Source of the DNA: an uncultured Collinsella sp.
Lineage (GTDB): Bacteria; Actinomycetota; Coriobacteriia; Coriobacteriales; Coriobacteriaceae
NCBI GenBank assembly: GCA_900754745.1
Contig: CAAEEB010000010.1
Location: forward strand, 1 to 56,472
Length of the DNA: 56,472 bases
Reading direction: 5' to 3'
The notes beneath the pieces are model-generated. The model was not told where the DNA came from. It did not search any database and saw nothing but the letters and a program-made list of their open reading frames with translations. Positions 9,054-16,866 of this stretch are shown here, piece after piece (the stretch's first letter is position 1; every line of letters starts with the position of its first letter). A program made the translations under genes and the position numbers.

Positions 9054-9866
9054 CTACGACTCGATCGCCTGGACCAGAAACGCCGTGGCTCCGGTGCCGC
9101 AGGGCTTGTCGTAGTAGTCAACAAAGCGCTGGTCGGCAAGATAGCCGTGGGCGAGACCCAGGTACGCTTCGTTCTGGGGTTCGCGCCCCCAGTTGAGACC
9201 AATCCAACGACGATGCATCGCGACGAGCTTGCGAGCCTCGCTTCCATCCGCATCGCCGTCGCCCATGGCAATCGAGAGCTGACCCAGAATAGCGCGTTCA
9301 AGTTCCTTCATGTCGTTCCATGTCTGAGGATCCATGTCCAGCAGCGCCTCGTTTGCCGCATCGATAGCCTCATCGCCATAGCGCGCCCGCGCCTCGGCAC
9401 CGTAGCGCTCCTCGTTTTCTTGCACGGCGCGCCAGCGCTCCAGTTGCGGCAGGACGGCGCCCATGAGCGAGACGGCTTCGTCGAGCGACATGCCGGTGTT
9501 TTGTGCCAGCCGCGGGGCACAGTCCTCGATCATCGCCTCCATGGTGGTCTCGTAGGTGTACTGGCCGTGGTCGTAGCACCACTTGCAGTAATGATCGGTC
9601 GCGGCGCCCGCAGCATCGGTACCGCAGCCGTCGGGCGTGAGTATCATGCCGCAGCTCTGGCAATAGTGCTCGGGCATTTCGAGCAGGTGAGACAGGGGCT
9701 CGTCGGTTACGGCGGCGATGAGCTTCATCATGTCGATGCCCGGTGTGACCTCGCCGCGTTCCCAACGGCTGACGGCTTGGCGTGTGACGAAGAGCTTGGC
9801 GGCGAGCTGCTCCTGGGTAAGGTGATGGGCGCGACGGACAGCGATGAGCTTTTCTGCAAAGGCCAT
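9054..9866 (-). CDS. XRE-type regulator fused to zinc ribbon and TipAS-like domain
   Basis: 270 residues starting at ATG 9866. Residues 1-60 are a Cro/C1 helix-turn-helix (LTQEQLAAKLFVTRQAVSRWE). Residues 66-103 are a zinc ribbon with C69-x2-C72 and C94-x2-C97, the pattern of small stand-alone ribbon proteins (CQSCGM...YCKWCYDHG). The remainder is helical and resembles the TipA ligand domain that traps thiopeptide or other drugs, with a conserved HRRWIG.NWG-like segment. A ligand-sensing repressor or activator is the likely role. The three-part fusion is uncommon. It is divergent from trmO with about 140 bp between them. Confidence 0.8.
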   Translation of the reverse strand: MAFAEKLIAVRRAHHLTQEQLAAKLFVTRQAVSRWERGEVTPGIDMMKLIAAVTDEPLSHLLEMPEHYCQSCGMILTPDGCGTDAAGAATDHYCKWCYDHGQYTYETTMEAMIEDCAPRLAQNTGMSLDEAVSLMGAVLPQLERWRAVQENEERYGAEARARYGDEAIDAANEALLDMDPQTWNDMKELERAILGQLSIAMGDGDADGSEARKLVAMHRRWIGLNWGREPQNEAYLGLAHGYLADQRFVDYYDKPCGTGATAFLVQAIES

Positions 9867-9994
9867 GGCGGCTCCTTTCTGCTGGTTGATGGCTTAAGCA
9901 TACGCGGCAGCAGGTGCCCTTCCAAGCAACCGTTGGTTGCACGACGGGGAACCGCGGCGAAGAATTGCGCGCAACGCCCCACACCTCCATGCCG

Positions 9995-10000
9995 TACAAT
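9995..10000 (+). promoter_or_regulatory. -10 box of trmO, possible leaderless transcript
   Basis: TACAAT ends 7 bases before the A of the likely start codon at 10008, and no Shine-Dalgarno sequence precedes that codon. Transcription would then begin at or next to the ATG. Confidence 0.5.
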
Positions 10001-10007
10001 GACCGGC

Positions 10008-10745
10008 ATGGAACCTATTGCACACATACATACCGATCTGCCGCAGAAGTTTGGCATTCCGCGCAACAGCTTTTTGGCGCCCCATCTGCAGGGACGCATT
10101 GTCTTTGAGCCGGAATTTGCCTCCAACGCAGCGGTCGAGGGTCTGGACTCCTTCTCTCACCTATGGCTGCTGTGGCGCTTCGAAAACGGAACGCCCGGCG
10201 GCACGGCTAAGGACATAGCTGCCGATGCCAAGACGCAGGACAGGTCCGGCACCAACGCAAAATGGTCGAAAACCGTGCGTCCGCCGCGTCTTGGCGGTGC
10301 CGAGCGCGTGGGTGTGTTTGCCACACGCAGCCCGTTTCGCCCCAATCCCATCGGCCTTACTTGCGTAAAGCTTGACCGCGTTGAGCTCACCGACAACGGC
10401 CCCATCATTCACGTGCTGGGCGCCGACCTGCGCGACGGTACTCCCATCTATGACATCAAGCCTTACATTCCGTTCGCGGACTGCCATCCGGATGCGACGG
10501 GCGGCTGGATCGAGGACAACCCGTGGCAAGAGCTCAACGTCGAGTTCCCACAAGCGCTGCAAGACAAGGTCCCGCCCGCAAAGCTCCCTGGCTTGGTCGA
10601 GGTCCTGCGCCAAGATCCGCGCCGTGCGGGCAGCAAGCACGAGCCGAACCGCGTTTACCATTTGGCTTACGCCGGGCTCGACATATCGTTTACGGTCGAC
10701 GGAGCCGGGTTGACGGTAACCGCCATCAACGACGCTCAAGACTAA
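10008..10745 (+). CDS. trmO: tRNA (N6-threonylcarbamoyladenosine-37-N6)-methyltransferase
   Basis: 245 residues, starting at ATG 10008 or the in-frame ATG at 9999. It has the TsaA/TrmO beta-barrel signatures: IAHIHTDLPQKFGIPR at the N terminus, LDSFSHLWLLW, RSPFRPNPIGLT and the C-terminal RVYHLAYAGLDI. TrmO uses S-adenosylmethionine to methylate t6A37 in certain threonine tRNAs. An internal FENGTPGG insert before the SPFRPNP motif is a usual variable region. The frame stays open far upstream, but that is the antisense of the XRE gene and has no start signal. Confidence 0.9.
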   Translation: MEPIAHIHTDLPQKFGIPRNSFLAPHLQGRIVFEPEFASNAAVEGLDSFSHLWLLWRFENGTPGGTAKDIAADAKTQDRSGTNAKWSKTVRPPRLGGAERVGVFATRSPFRPNPIGLTCVKLDRVELTDNGPIIHVLGADLRDGTPIYDIKPYIPFADCHPDATGGWIEDNPWQELNVEFPQALQDKVPPAKLPGLVEVLRQDPRRAGSKHEPNRVYHLAYAGLDISFTVDGAGLTVTAINDAQD

Positions 10746-10857
10746 TCTGCCATCCGCCCGTATCCGTCAAAATCAACAGCAAATCCTATGCTAAAACCGC
10801 CCACGCTGGTGGACAATAACGCCTACCAAAACAATCAACTTTGCACGGGAGTTCAGC

Positions 10858-12072
10858 ATGAAATACGACTTTAGCTCGCTTATCGACCGCCACGGCATGG
10901 ACTCCATCGCCGTTGACTCCTGGGGCGAGATCCCCGGCATGGCTCCGAACGCACCCGACGAGGGCTTCGACCGCATTCCCATGTGGGTGGCCGACATGAA
11001 TTTTGCCACGGTGCCCACGGTTCAGGAGTACATCATCAAGCGCGCTCAGCACCCCATGTTTGGTTACTTCAATCCGCGTCCCGAGTACTTCGATCGCATC
11101 ATCGAATGGCAGAGGCGCCGCAATGGCGTTGAGGGCTTGGCACCGGAGCATATCGGCTACGAAAACGGCGTGCTGGGCGGTGTCGTGTCGACGTTGCGCG
11201 CGTATGTCCAGCCGGGCGATGCGGTGCTGGTCCATAGCCCCACCTACATCGGCTTTACCAAATCCATCGAAGCCGCGGGCTATCGTATTGTCCACAGCCC
11301 GCTTAAGCTCGACGATCAAGGCGTGTGGCGTATGGACTTTGAAGACATGGAGCACAAGCTCGCCCAAAACCACATCCATGCCGCGGTGTTCTGCTCGCCG
11401 CACAATCCCTGCGGCCGCGTATGGGAGCGCGACGAGATCGAGCACGCCATGGACATCTATCGCCAGCACGATTGCGTGGTGATCTCGGACGAGATTTGGT
11501 CCGATATCATCCTGCCGGGGCACAAGCATATCCCGACGCAGTCGGTGAGCGAGGATGCCCGCATGCGCACGGTTGCCCTCTACGCGCCCAGCAAGACGTT
11601 CAACCTGGCGGGCCTGGTCGGCAGCTACCACATTGTCTACAACGAGACGCTGCGTGACCGCATGTGCGCCGTGTCCGACAGGACTCACTACAACGAGATG
11701 AATGTCCTCTCCATGCATGCGCTTATTGGTGCCTATCAGCCGCAGGGCTACGAGTGGGTGGACGAGCTCAACCAGGTGCTTGCCGGCAACATCGAGTACT
11801 TCTGCACGTATGCAGAAAAACACTGGAAGGGCGTCGCGTTTTCGCGTCCGCAGGGCACGTACATGGTGTTTCTGGACTGCACCGAGTGGTGCCGCGAGCA
11901 TGGCCGCGATATTCAGTGGTTGCTCGACGAGGGGGCGCGCGTGGGCGTGGGGTATCAGGACGGCCGCCCGTTCCACGGGCCCTGCCACATTCGCGTGAAT
12001 CTGGCGCTGCCGCTTTCGCGCGTGAGGGAAGCGTGCGACCGCCTGGACCGCTACGTTTTTAATGCACGGTAA
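10858..12072 (+). CDS. MalY/PatB-type PLP-dependent aminotransferase or C-S lyase
   Basis: 404 residues from ATG 10858 with GGGAG upstream. It is a fold-type I PLP enzyme: N-terminal MWVADMNFATVP, HSPTYIGF, SPHNPCGRVW, Asp-Glu-Ile-Trp (DEIWSD) for the pyridine nitrogen, and the PLP lysine K246 in YAPSKTFNLAG. The pattern is that of cystathionine beta-lyase or cysteine-S-conjugate lyase of the MalY/PatB branch. These proteins release homocysteine or H2S and in some bacteria also bind regulators. Length is normal. It is monocistronic and ends before a strong hairpin terminator. Confidence 0.9.
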   Translation: MKYDFSSLIDRHGMDSIAVDSWGEIPGMAPNAPDEGFDRIPMWVADMNFATVPTVQEYIIKRAQHPMFGYFNPRPEYFDRIIEWQRRRNGVEGLAPEHIGYENGVLGGVVSTLRAYVQPGDAVLVHSPTYIGFTKSIEAAGYRIVHSPLKLDDQGVWRMDFEDMEHKLAQNHIHAAVFCSPHNPCGRVWERDEIEHAMDIYRQHDCVVISDEIWSDIILPGHKHIPTQSVSEDARMRTVALYAPSKTFNLAGLVGSYHIVYNETLRDRMCAVSDRTHYNEMNVLSMHALIGAYQPQGYEWVDELNQVLAGNIEYFCTYAEKHWKGVAFSRPQGTYMVFLDCTEWCREHGRDIQWLLDEGARVGVGYQDGRPFHGPCHIRVNLALPLSRVREACDRLDRYVFNAR

Positions 12073-12082
12073 GCGTGCGCTG

Positions 12083-12124
12083 CATGTGGGGCCTTCTGCC
12101 AAGTTGGCTAGAAGGCCCCACATG
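12083..12124. terminator. Hairpin terminator between convergent genes
   Basis: CATGTGGGGCCTTCT pairs perfectly with AGAAGGCCCCACATG around a 12-base loop. It lies just after the MalY-like gene and about 45 bp from the end of the convergent flavoprotein gene, so it could stop transcription from the left; the T run is poor. Confidence 0.6.
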
Positions 12125-12167
12125 GTAAAGCATCTGTAACCATTGGGCGCAGACCTGCTGCGGAGGT

Positions 12168-12647
12168 TTATTTTTCTTGAATCTGCTTACCGCAGAGATG
12201 CTCAATCGTAATCTCGTAGAGCTGGACGCCCTTGATGTCTTTGGCGATTTCCTCTTCGACTTCCTCGGCAGAAGGGTAGTACTTAAGCGCGAGCTGGCGG
12301 ACTTTGTCCTCGATAAACGCGGGAGTGTCATTTGCCAGGCGACAGCGTCCAAAGACCACGGTACTCATAACGTATGGAGCCCAGTCACCGTCCTGGTACC
12401 ACTCGTTGCCGTAAACGGTAAAGCAGACCTTGTCATCGCGCTTGAGTGCGTCGACCTTGTGGCCAGCCTTGGCGCCATGGAAATAAATCTTGTCGTGCTC
12501 GGCGTCAAAGAAGTAGTTGACGGGAATGGCGTACGGGTAGCCATCGTCGCCGTTGACGGCAAAGACGCCGCGCTTGCAGGTAGCGAGCAGTTCGCGCGCT
12601 TCCTCGTCAGTGATGGCGCGTTTCTTTCGACGTAAGGGCCTAAACAT
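12168..12647 (-). CDS. Nim-like pyridoxamine 5'-phosphate oxidase-family flavoprotein
   Basis: 159 residues from ATG 12647, with AAAGGAAA upstream; an earlier in-frame ATG at 12686 lacks a ribosome site. It is a split-barrel FMN-binding protein: LLATCKRGVFAVNGDDGYPYAIPVNYFFD at the N terminus, IYFHGAKAGHKVDAL and VCFTVYG are typical of the NimA/5-nitroimidazole-reductase-like group. It probably binds FMN or heme as a dimer. In some species such proteins reduce nitroimidazoles, but resistance cannot be claimed from sequence. It lies downstream of the hybrid kinase gene on the same strand, 42 bp after it, and may be cotranscribed. Confidence 0.82.
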   Translation of the reverse strand: MFRPLRRKKRAITDEEARELLATCKRGVFAVNGDDGYPYAIPVNYFFDAEHDKIYFHGAKAGHKVDALKRDDKVCFTVYGNEWYQDGDWAPYVMSTVVFGRCRLANDTPAFIEDKVRQLALKYYPSAEEVEEEIAKDIKGVQLYEITIEHLCGKQIQEK

Positions 12648-12689
12648 CGTTGGTTTCCTTTCTGGTCGTGCGTGGTGGTTGAGCACAAA

Positions 12690-15494
12690 CTATAGCGAAA
12701 CGGATCCGTTTTTCTTGATGCGGGCGAGTATGTTTTTGAGCTTGTTAAAGTCGAGCGGTTTGGACAGATGGGCGTTCATGCCGGCATCGTGTGCCGCCTT
12801 GGCGTCCTCGGCAAAGGCGTTGGCGGTGAGCGCGATGATGGGGATATCGGCTGCATCGACCTTCTCGCTCAGACGAATCGCGCGGGTTGCCTCATAGCCG
12901 TCCATGCCCGGCATCATGATGCCCATCAGAATCGCATCGAAGCTGCCGGCGGGATGTGACAGGTACAGATCGACGACTTCGTTGCCATTGGCGGCGCGGG
13001 TGACCACGACGCCCTCGGATTCTAGCAGCGTCTGGGCAATCTCGGCATTCAATTCGTTGTCTTCGGCGAGCAACACGTTCATGTCGGCGAGCGAGCAGTC
13101 GAGCACCCTCTCGACCGTATCTGCCCGCGCCTGAGGGTTCTTGTCGATATCGAGCGGAATCTGGACGTTGAACGTACTCCCCACGCCAACCTCACTCGAA
13201 ATCTCAATCGTACCGCCCATCAGTTCAATAAGCGACTTGACGATTGGCATGCCCATGCCGGTTCCTTGGAACTTGCTGCGCGCATCGTCACCTTCTTGGG
13301 CAAACGGTTCATAGATATGCTTTAAAAACTCGGGAGCCATGCCAATGCCGGTATCCGAAACGCTAAAGCAAAAGAGCGCGCGCCCATCATCGAGTGGCTT
13401 GGTCTTTGAACTAAAGGTGACGGAGCCGCCGCGCTTGTTGTACTTAATGCTGTTGTCTAACAGGTTGATTATGATCTGTCGGATATGGGTGGGACTGCCG
13501 ATCATGTATGGCCCCGTGGCGTACGGCAGACTATTGTCCTGCATTGTGATGCCGTTATCGGATGCGCGGAGCTTGCACAGCACCAGCGTATCGTCACAGA
13601 GCTCTTTGAGGTTAAAAGGCGCATGTTCCAGAGTTAGCTTGCGGTCTTCGATTTTGCCCATCTCGAGGATGTCGTTGATCAGCGAGAGTAGGTGATTGGC
13701 GGCAACACGCGCCTTGGCGCGGCTTTCGCGGGCGGCCTGCATGTCGCCGTCTTTCAATTCCTCAATTTCGATAAGACCCAGGATGCCGTTGAGTGGCGTA
13801 CGGATGTCGTGGCTCATGCGCGTGAGGAATGCCGTCTTAGCGGCGTTGGCGGCATCGGCTTTTTCGCGTTCGGTTCGAGCGCGCACGAGCGTCCAGATGA
13901 GCAGGACGATGCCGACCGACAACATACCGATGAGGGCAGCGGCAATAGCGGCACGGTTGCGATAAAGGAATCGAAGCGTGTCGGATTCCTGGGCTGTGTA
14001 CGACGTGGAGGAGTAATTGCTTGCGGAGAGCGATTCTCCGGCATTGATGATGCCCTTGTTGATGATTCCCAACAGCTCGGGCTTTCCGCGCGAAATCCAG
14101 CACGAGAGCTCACAGATGCCAGGGAGCTCGACCGTCTCGTAGTCCTCGAGATCATGACGGTCGCCAATGGTTTTTACGCGTGAACTGGGAGCGACGATGC
14201 AGTGCGCCGTTCCCTTCCTGAGGGCGTCGAACACTTCATCGTCGGATTGGTATTCGGTTACGGTCGCTGTGGGGAACAGACTTTCAAGTGCATTTTTGTT
14301 GATAAACGATGATTTGGTACAGGCGATGTTCTGGAGGTCTTTGTTCAGGTTGCTGCCGGTGTGGATGGCGGTGAGGGACATGGTCCCCAACGATACCGAC
14401 TGCACAACGCCTGTTTGCTCGGCAAACCAGTAATCTCGGTATACCGGCAGCGCAACGTCTATGCTTCCCTTTGACAGGGCCTTTGACATCATCTTGTAGC
14501 TATCAAAGGCGACGGTTTTGACCGTAATGCCAAATTTATCGTGCAGCGTCGTCGCAAGCGATGCGAGCGAACCTTCCATTTCGCCGTCTTCGTCTTCGTT
14601 GCAGTAGGGGAGTTTGCCCGTAATGTAGCCGAGCGTGATGGTGTTGTCATTTGCTTTGAGCCAGGAACGTTCGGGACCGTTGAGCGATGATGAACCGCTG
14701 TTTTGGGCCGAGTAGTTAGATTTGACTTCGTCGATATAGCGTGGGTTGACGCGGGCGATTGCTGTCATGGCGGCATTGATGTCGTCCATCAGGTCGGGGC
14801 GGCTTTTGGGGACGGCAAAATAGTAGTCGCTCGAGCCGATGTAGAACATGGGGGAGGCACTGGGCGACGAGGTCGTGTCGTTCATGATGACGGCATCGAC
14901 TTCGTCGTTTGCGAGCGCGTCAAAGAGATCGGATCCTCCGTCATACTCCCTGTATGTGCAGGTGATTCCTTCGTTGGCGAGCCACTGCTGGCCAACGAAG
15001 GTTTGCATAACACCGGGGTTGCAGCCGATGGTAAGGCCTTGGAGCGCTTGGGGGTCACCCTTGGCTAGATCGTCGCGATCGGGCCTGGCATAGATGTAGT
15101 AGCGCTCGGTGCCCTCGGGGTTCGAGGAAAAGAGCAGCTTTTGGGCGCGTTCCTCGGAGTAGGAGATGTTGGGCATGAGGTCGATTTCGCCCGCCTCGAG
15201 CATGTCCATAAGTTCGGTGAAGGTGCCGGAGACGTATTCGTACTGCCAGCCGGGCGTATAGTACGACAGGGTCTGGAGGTACTCGTAACCCCATCCCGAG
15301 AGGCGCTCGCCCGGCGTGCCTTCCTGGAAGCCTTTGTTGTTGACGAGCCAGCCAACGCGGACCGTCTTGACCTGCTGGTCGGAGTCGGCGGCAAAGGCAG
15401 GGGCGGGCATGGCGGCGCTCAGTACGGCGAGTGCGGCAAGCGCGACGGCTAGGGTGCGATATAGAGTCAAACGAAGGACGGCGGAAGGTTTCAC
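12690..15494 (-). CDS. Hybrid sensor histidine kinase with two solute-binding domains and a degenerate receiver
   Basis: 934 residues, start ATG 15494. A signal peptide (about 1-35, ending AFA) precedes two consecutive SBP_bac_3 periplasmic binding domains (about 45-270 and 285-505), as in BvgS/EvgS. A transmembrane helix (about 518-540), a short coiled stretch and a HisKA domain with MSHDIRTPLNG (H562) follow. The HATPase domain has NLLDNSIKYNK, DTGIGM and GTGMGM. The C-terminal receiver (about 805-930) keeps the acidic EDN pocket, the LTAN Thr and the SKPLD Lys. The phospho-acceptor position is Gly858 (LMGIMMP; GGC where GAC is expected). No HPt domain and no adjacent response regulator are visible. 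The ligand is probably an amino acid or peptide. Output through the receiver cannot follow the usual phosphorelay. Confidence 0.9.
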   Translation of the reverse strand: MKPSAVLRLTLYRTLAVALAALAVLSAAMPAPAFAADSDQQVKTVRVGWLVNNKGFQEGTPGERLSGWGYEYLQTLSYYTPGWQYEYVSGTFTELMDMLEAGEIDLMPNISYSEERAQKLLFSSNPEGTERYYIYARPDRDDLAKGDPQALQGLTIGCNPGVMQTFVGQQWLANEGITCTYREYDGGSDLFDALANDEVDAVIMNDTTSSPSASPMFYIGSSDYYFAVPKSRPDLMDDINAAMTAIARVNPRYIDEVKSNYSAQNSGSSSLNGPERSWLKANDNTITLGYITGKLPYCNEDEDGEMEGSLASLATTLHDKFGITVKTVAFDSYKMMSKALSKGSIDVALPVYRDYWFAEQTGVVQSVSLGTMSLTAIHTGSNLNKDLQNIACTKSSFINKNALESLFPTATVTEYQSDDEVFDALRKGTAHCIVAPSSRVKTIGDRHDLEDYETVELPGICELSCWISRGKPELLGIINKGIINAGESLSASNYSSTSYTAQESDTLRFLYRNRAAIAAALIGMLSVGIVLLIWTLVRARTEREKADAANAAKTAFLTRMSHDIRTPLNGILGLIEIEELKDGDMQAARESRAKARVAANHLLSLINDILEMGKIEDRKLTLEHAPFNLKELCDDTLVLCKLRASDNGITMQDNSLPYATGPYMIGSPTHIRQIIINLLDNSIKYNKRGGSVTFSSKTKPLDDGRALFCFSVSDTGIGMAPEFLKHIYEPFAQEGDDARSKFQGTGMGMPIVKSLIELMGGTIEISSEVGVGSTFNVQIPLDIDKNPQARADTVERVLDCSLADMNVLLAEDNELNAEIAQTLLESEGVVVTRAANGNEVVDLYLSHPAGSFDAILMGIMMPGMDGYEATRAIRLSEKVDAADIPIIALTANAFAEDAKAAHDAGMNAHLSKPLDFNKLKNILARIKKNGSVSL

Positions 15495-15581
15495 ATGAAA
15501 TCCTATCGAGTCGAGACAGTATCACATAAGGATACCAGCTCAGCCTGCCCACTCAGCCGCCGCACCGCTAAACGGTCACTC

Positions 15582-15612
15582 CCGGCAGTTGGGGGCAGTC
15601 CCTTTCTGCCGG
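15582..15612. repeat. Hairpin repeat with CCGGCAG stem and GGGGCAGTCCC core
   Basis: CCGGCAG (15582-15588) pairs with CTGCCGG (15606-15612) around a GGGGGCAGTCCCTTT core. The core resembles the loops of the TGTGACAAAGGG hairpins but the stem is different. It lies right before the hairpin at 15619. Confidence 0.7.
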
Positions 15613-15618
15613 CAGTTG

Positions 15619-15674
15619 TAGTCATTGGGGACGTTCTTAAATGACTAGTCGTTTAAGAACGTCCCCAATGACTA
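15619..15674. repeat. Hairpin repeat, GGGGACGTTCTT family, copy 2
   Basis: A perfect 23-bp inverted repeat (15619-15641 and 15652-15674) with a 10-base loop. It can also be read as two head-to-head hairpins, each an AGTCATT / AATGACT-type stem around GGGGACGTTCTT. It sits in the gap between the divergent hybrid kinase and K+ channel genes. Confidence 0.85.
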
Positions 15675-15745
15675 GTTCCGTTTGCGGGGGAGGCGTGGGA
15701 CAATACCGAGCGAATGTGATTGGGCATCTGAGAAAAGGGGTCGCG

Positions 15746-16171
15746 ATGAACAAGTTGAGGACGCTTGCCGACGTGTTGCGCCAGGCTGGCTTTGCGCGCA
15801 TCACGGGCCTGTTTCTTATCTTCTATCTGCTGTGCTCGACGGCTGTCTGGCTGTCCGAGCCCACGACCCTTACGTTTGGCGATGGTCTCTGGTTTAGCTT
15901 TGAGACGGTCTCGACCATCGGCTTTGGCGATATCCCGGCCGAAACGCCGGTCGCCCGCGCTATTACCGTCGTCCTGAGCGTCATCAGCATCTTCTACATC
16001 GCCATGCTCACGGGTGTGGCGGTGAGCTACTGCAATACGCTCATTAAGCTGCGCCAAAAGGACACCATGGCGCGCTTTATGGACGATCTTGAGCATTTGG
16101 AAGAGCTTGATCGTGACGAGCTCGCCGACCTGTCGCGCCGTGTGCGCGAATATCGCCGACGCCAACGCTAG
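15746..16171 (+). CDS. Two-TM potassium channel-type protein
   Basis: 141 residues from ATG 15746, with AAAAGGGG 6-10 bases upstream and a GACAAT -10-like box at 15699-15704. TM1 (about 18-36), a pore helix and selectivity filter TVSTIGFGD (57-62 for TIGFGD), then TM2 (about 72-95). The short charged C-terminal tail has no RCK/TrkA-N domain. GFGD rather than GYGD is an accepted filter variant. It would form a tetrameric K+ channel in the plasma membrane. It is followed 36 bp later by the LOG-family gene, so the two may be cotranscribed. Confidence 0.88.
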   Translation: MNKLRTLADVLRQAGFARITGLFLIFYLLCSTAVWLSEPTTLTFGDGLWFSFETVSTIGFGDIPAETPVARAITVVLSVISIFYIAMLTGVAVSYCNTLIKLRQKDTMARFMDDLEHLEELDRDELADLSRRVREYRRRQR

Positions 16172-16207
16172 AGCGGGCGCCGTGCGTCACGACGAGGGGG
16201 ATTGCAT

Positions 16208-16741
16208 ATGAACATCACGGTATACCTGGGCGCCAGCGTCGGCAATGACCCGGCGTTTCTGCCTGCGGTGCAAGAGCTGGGCAACTGGATTGGCTCCAAC
16301 GGGCACGCGCTGGTATACGGCGGGTCCAAATCGGGCCTGATGGGCGCGCTTGCCGATAGCGTGCTCGGGGCAGGCGGACACGTGACGGGTGTTGAGCCGA
16401 GCTTTTTTATCGAGGCAGAGTTTCAACACGACGGTATCGACGACCTCATCGTGACGAGCGATATGGCCGAGCGCAAAGCCAAGATGATTGAGCTCGGCGA
16501 TGCGTTCATCGCCTTTCCCGGTGGGACGGGCACGCTCGAGGAGATTACCGAGGTCATGTCCGCGGTGTCGTTGGGGCACCTGAGTGCTCCGTGCATCCTG
16601 TATAACCTTGACGGTTACTACAACGACCTCAAGGCGCTGCTCGGGCACATGATTGATAAGGGGCTTTCGAGCCCGAGGCGCCAGCACGGCATCTACTTTG
16701 CCGGCGATTTGCGCGAGATTGTCTCGATTATCAACGGATAA
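16208..16741 (+). CDS. LOG-family (TIGR00730-like) Rossmann-fold protein
   Basis: 177 residues from ATG 16208 with GAGGGGG about 8 bases upstream. The LOG/YvdD family signatures are GGSKSGLMG (38-46), the MAERKAKM motif (86-93) and PGGTGTLEE (104-112). Family members hydrolyse cytokinin or purine nucleoside 5'-monophosphates, releasing the base and ribose 5-phosphate. The physiological role in bacteria is often unknown. The family name 'lysine decarboxylase' is a misnomer. Located between the K+ channel and ClC genes. Confidence 0.9.
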   Translation: MNITVYLGASVGNDPAFLPAVQELGNWIGSNGHALVYGGSKSGLMGALADSVLGAGGHVTGVEPSFFIEAEFQHDGIDDLIVTSDMAERKAKMIELGDAFIAFPGGTGTLEEITEVMSAVSLGHLSAPCILYNLDGYYNDLKALLGHMIDKGLSSPRRQHGIYFAGDLREIVSIING

Positions 16742-16821
16742 GTCTTGAGCCTGCCCCACTATGACTCCCAATGGTGCCGTTTGTGGCGCAGATGGTTGGC
16801 TTGTCTGGGCAACGCTCGCTC

Positions 16822-16827
16822 TACAAT
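16822..16827 (+). promoter_or_regulatory. -10 box of the ClC channel gene
   Basis: TACAAT 40 bp before the ATG at 16867, with TTGTCT at 16801-16806 as a possible -35 at 15-bp spacing. Confidence 0.45.
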
Positions 16828-16866
16828 AAAACGTAACTATGTCGACTTTGACCGCGGGAGGACCCG

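Noticed and set aside
9147..10007. Upstream extension of trmO
   Set aside because: The extra frame is the antisense of the XRE-type gene and has no translation signal; TrmO homology begins near 10008.
10786..12123. Antisense open frame opposite the MalY-like gene
   Set aside because: No motif, and it would run through the terminator hairpin at 12083-12124.
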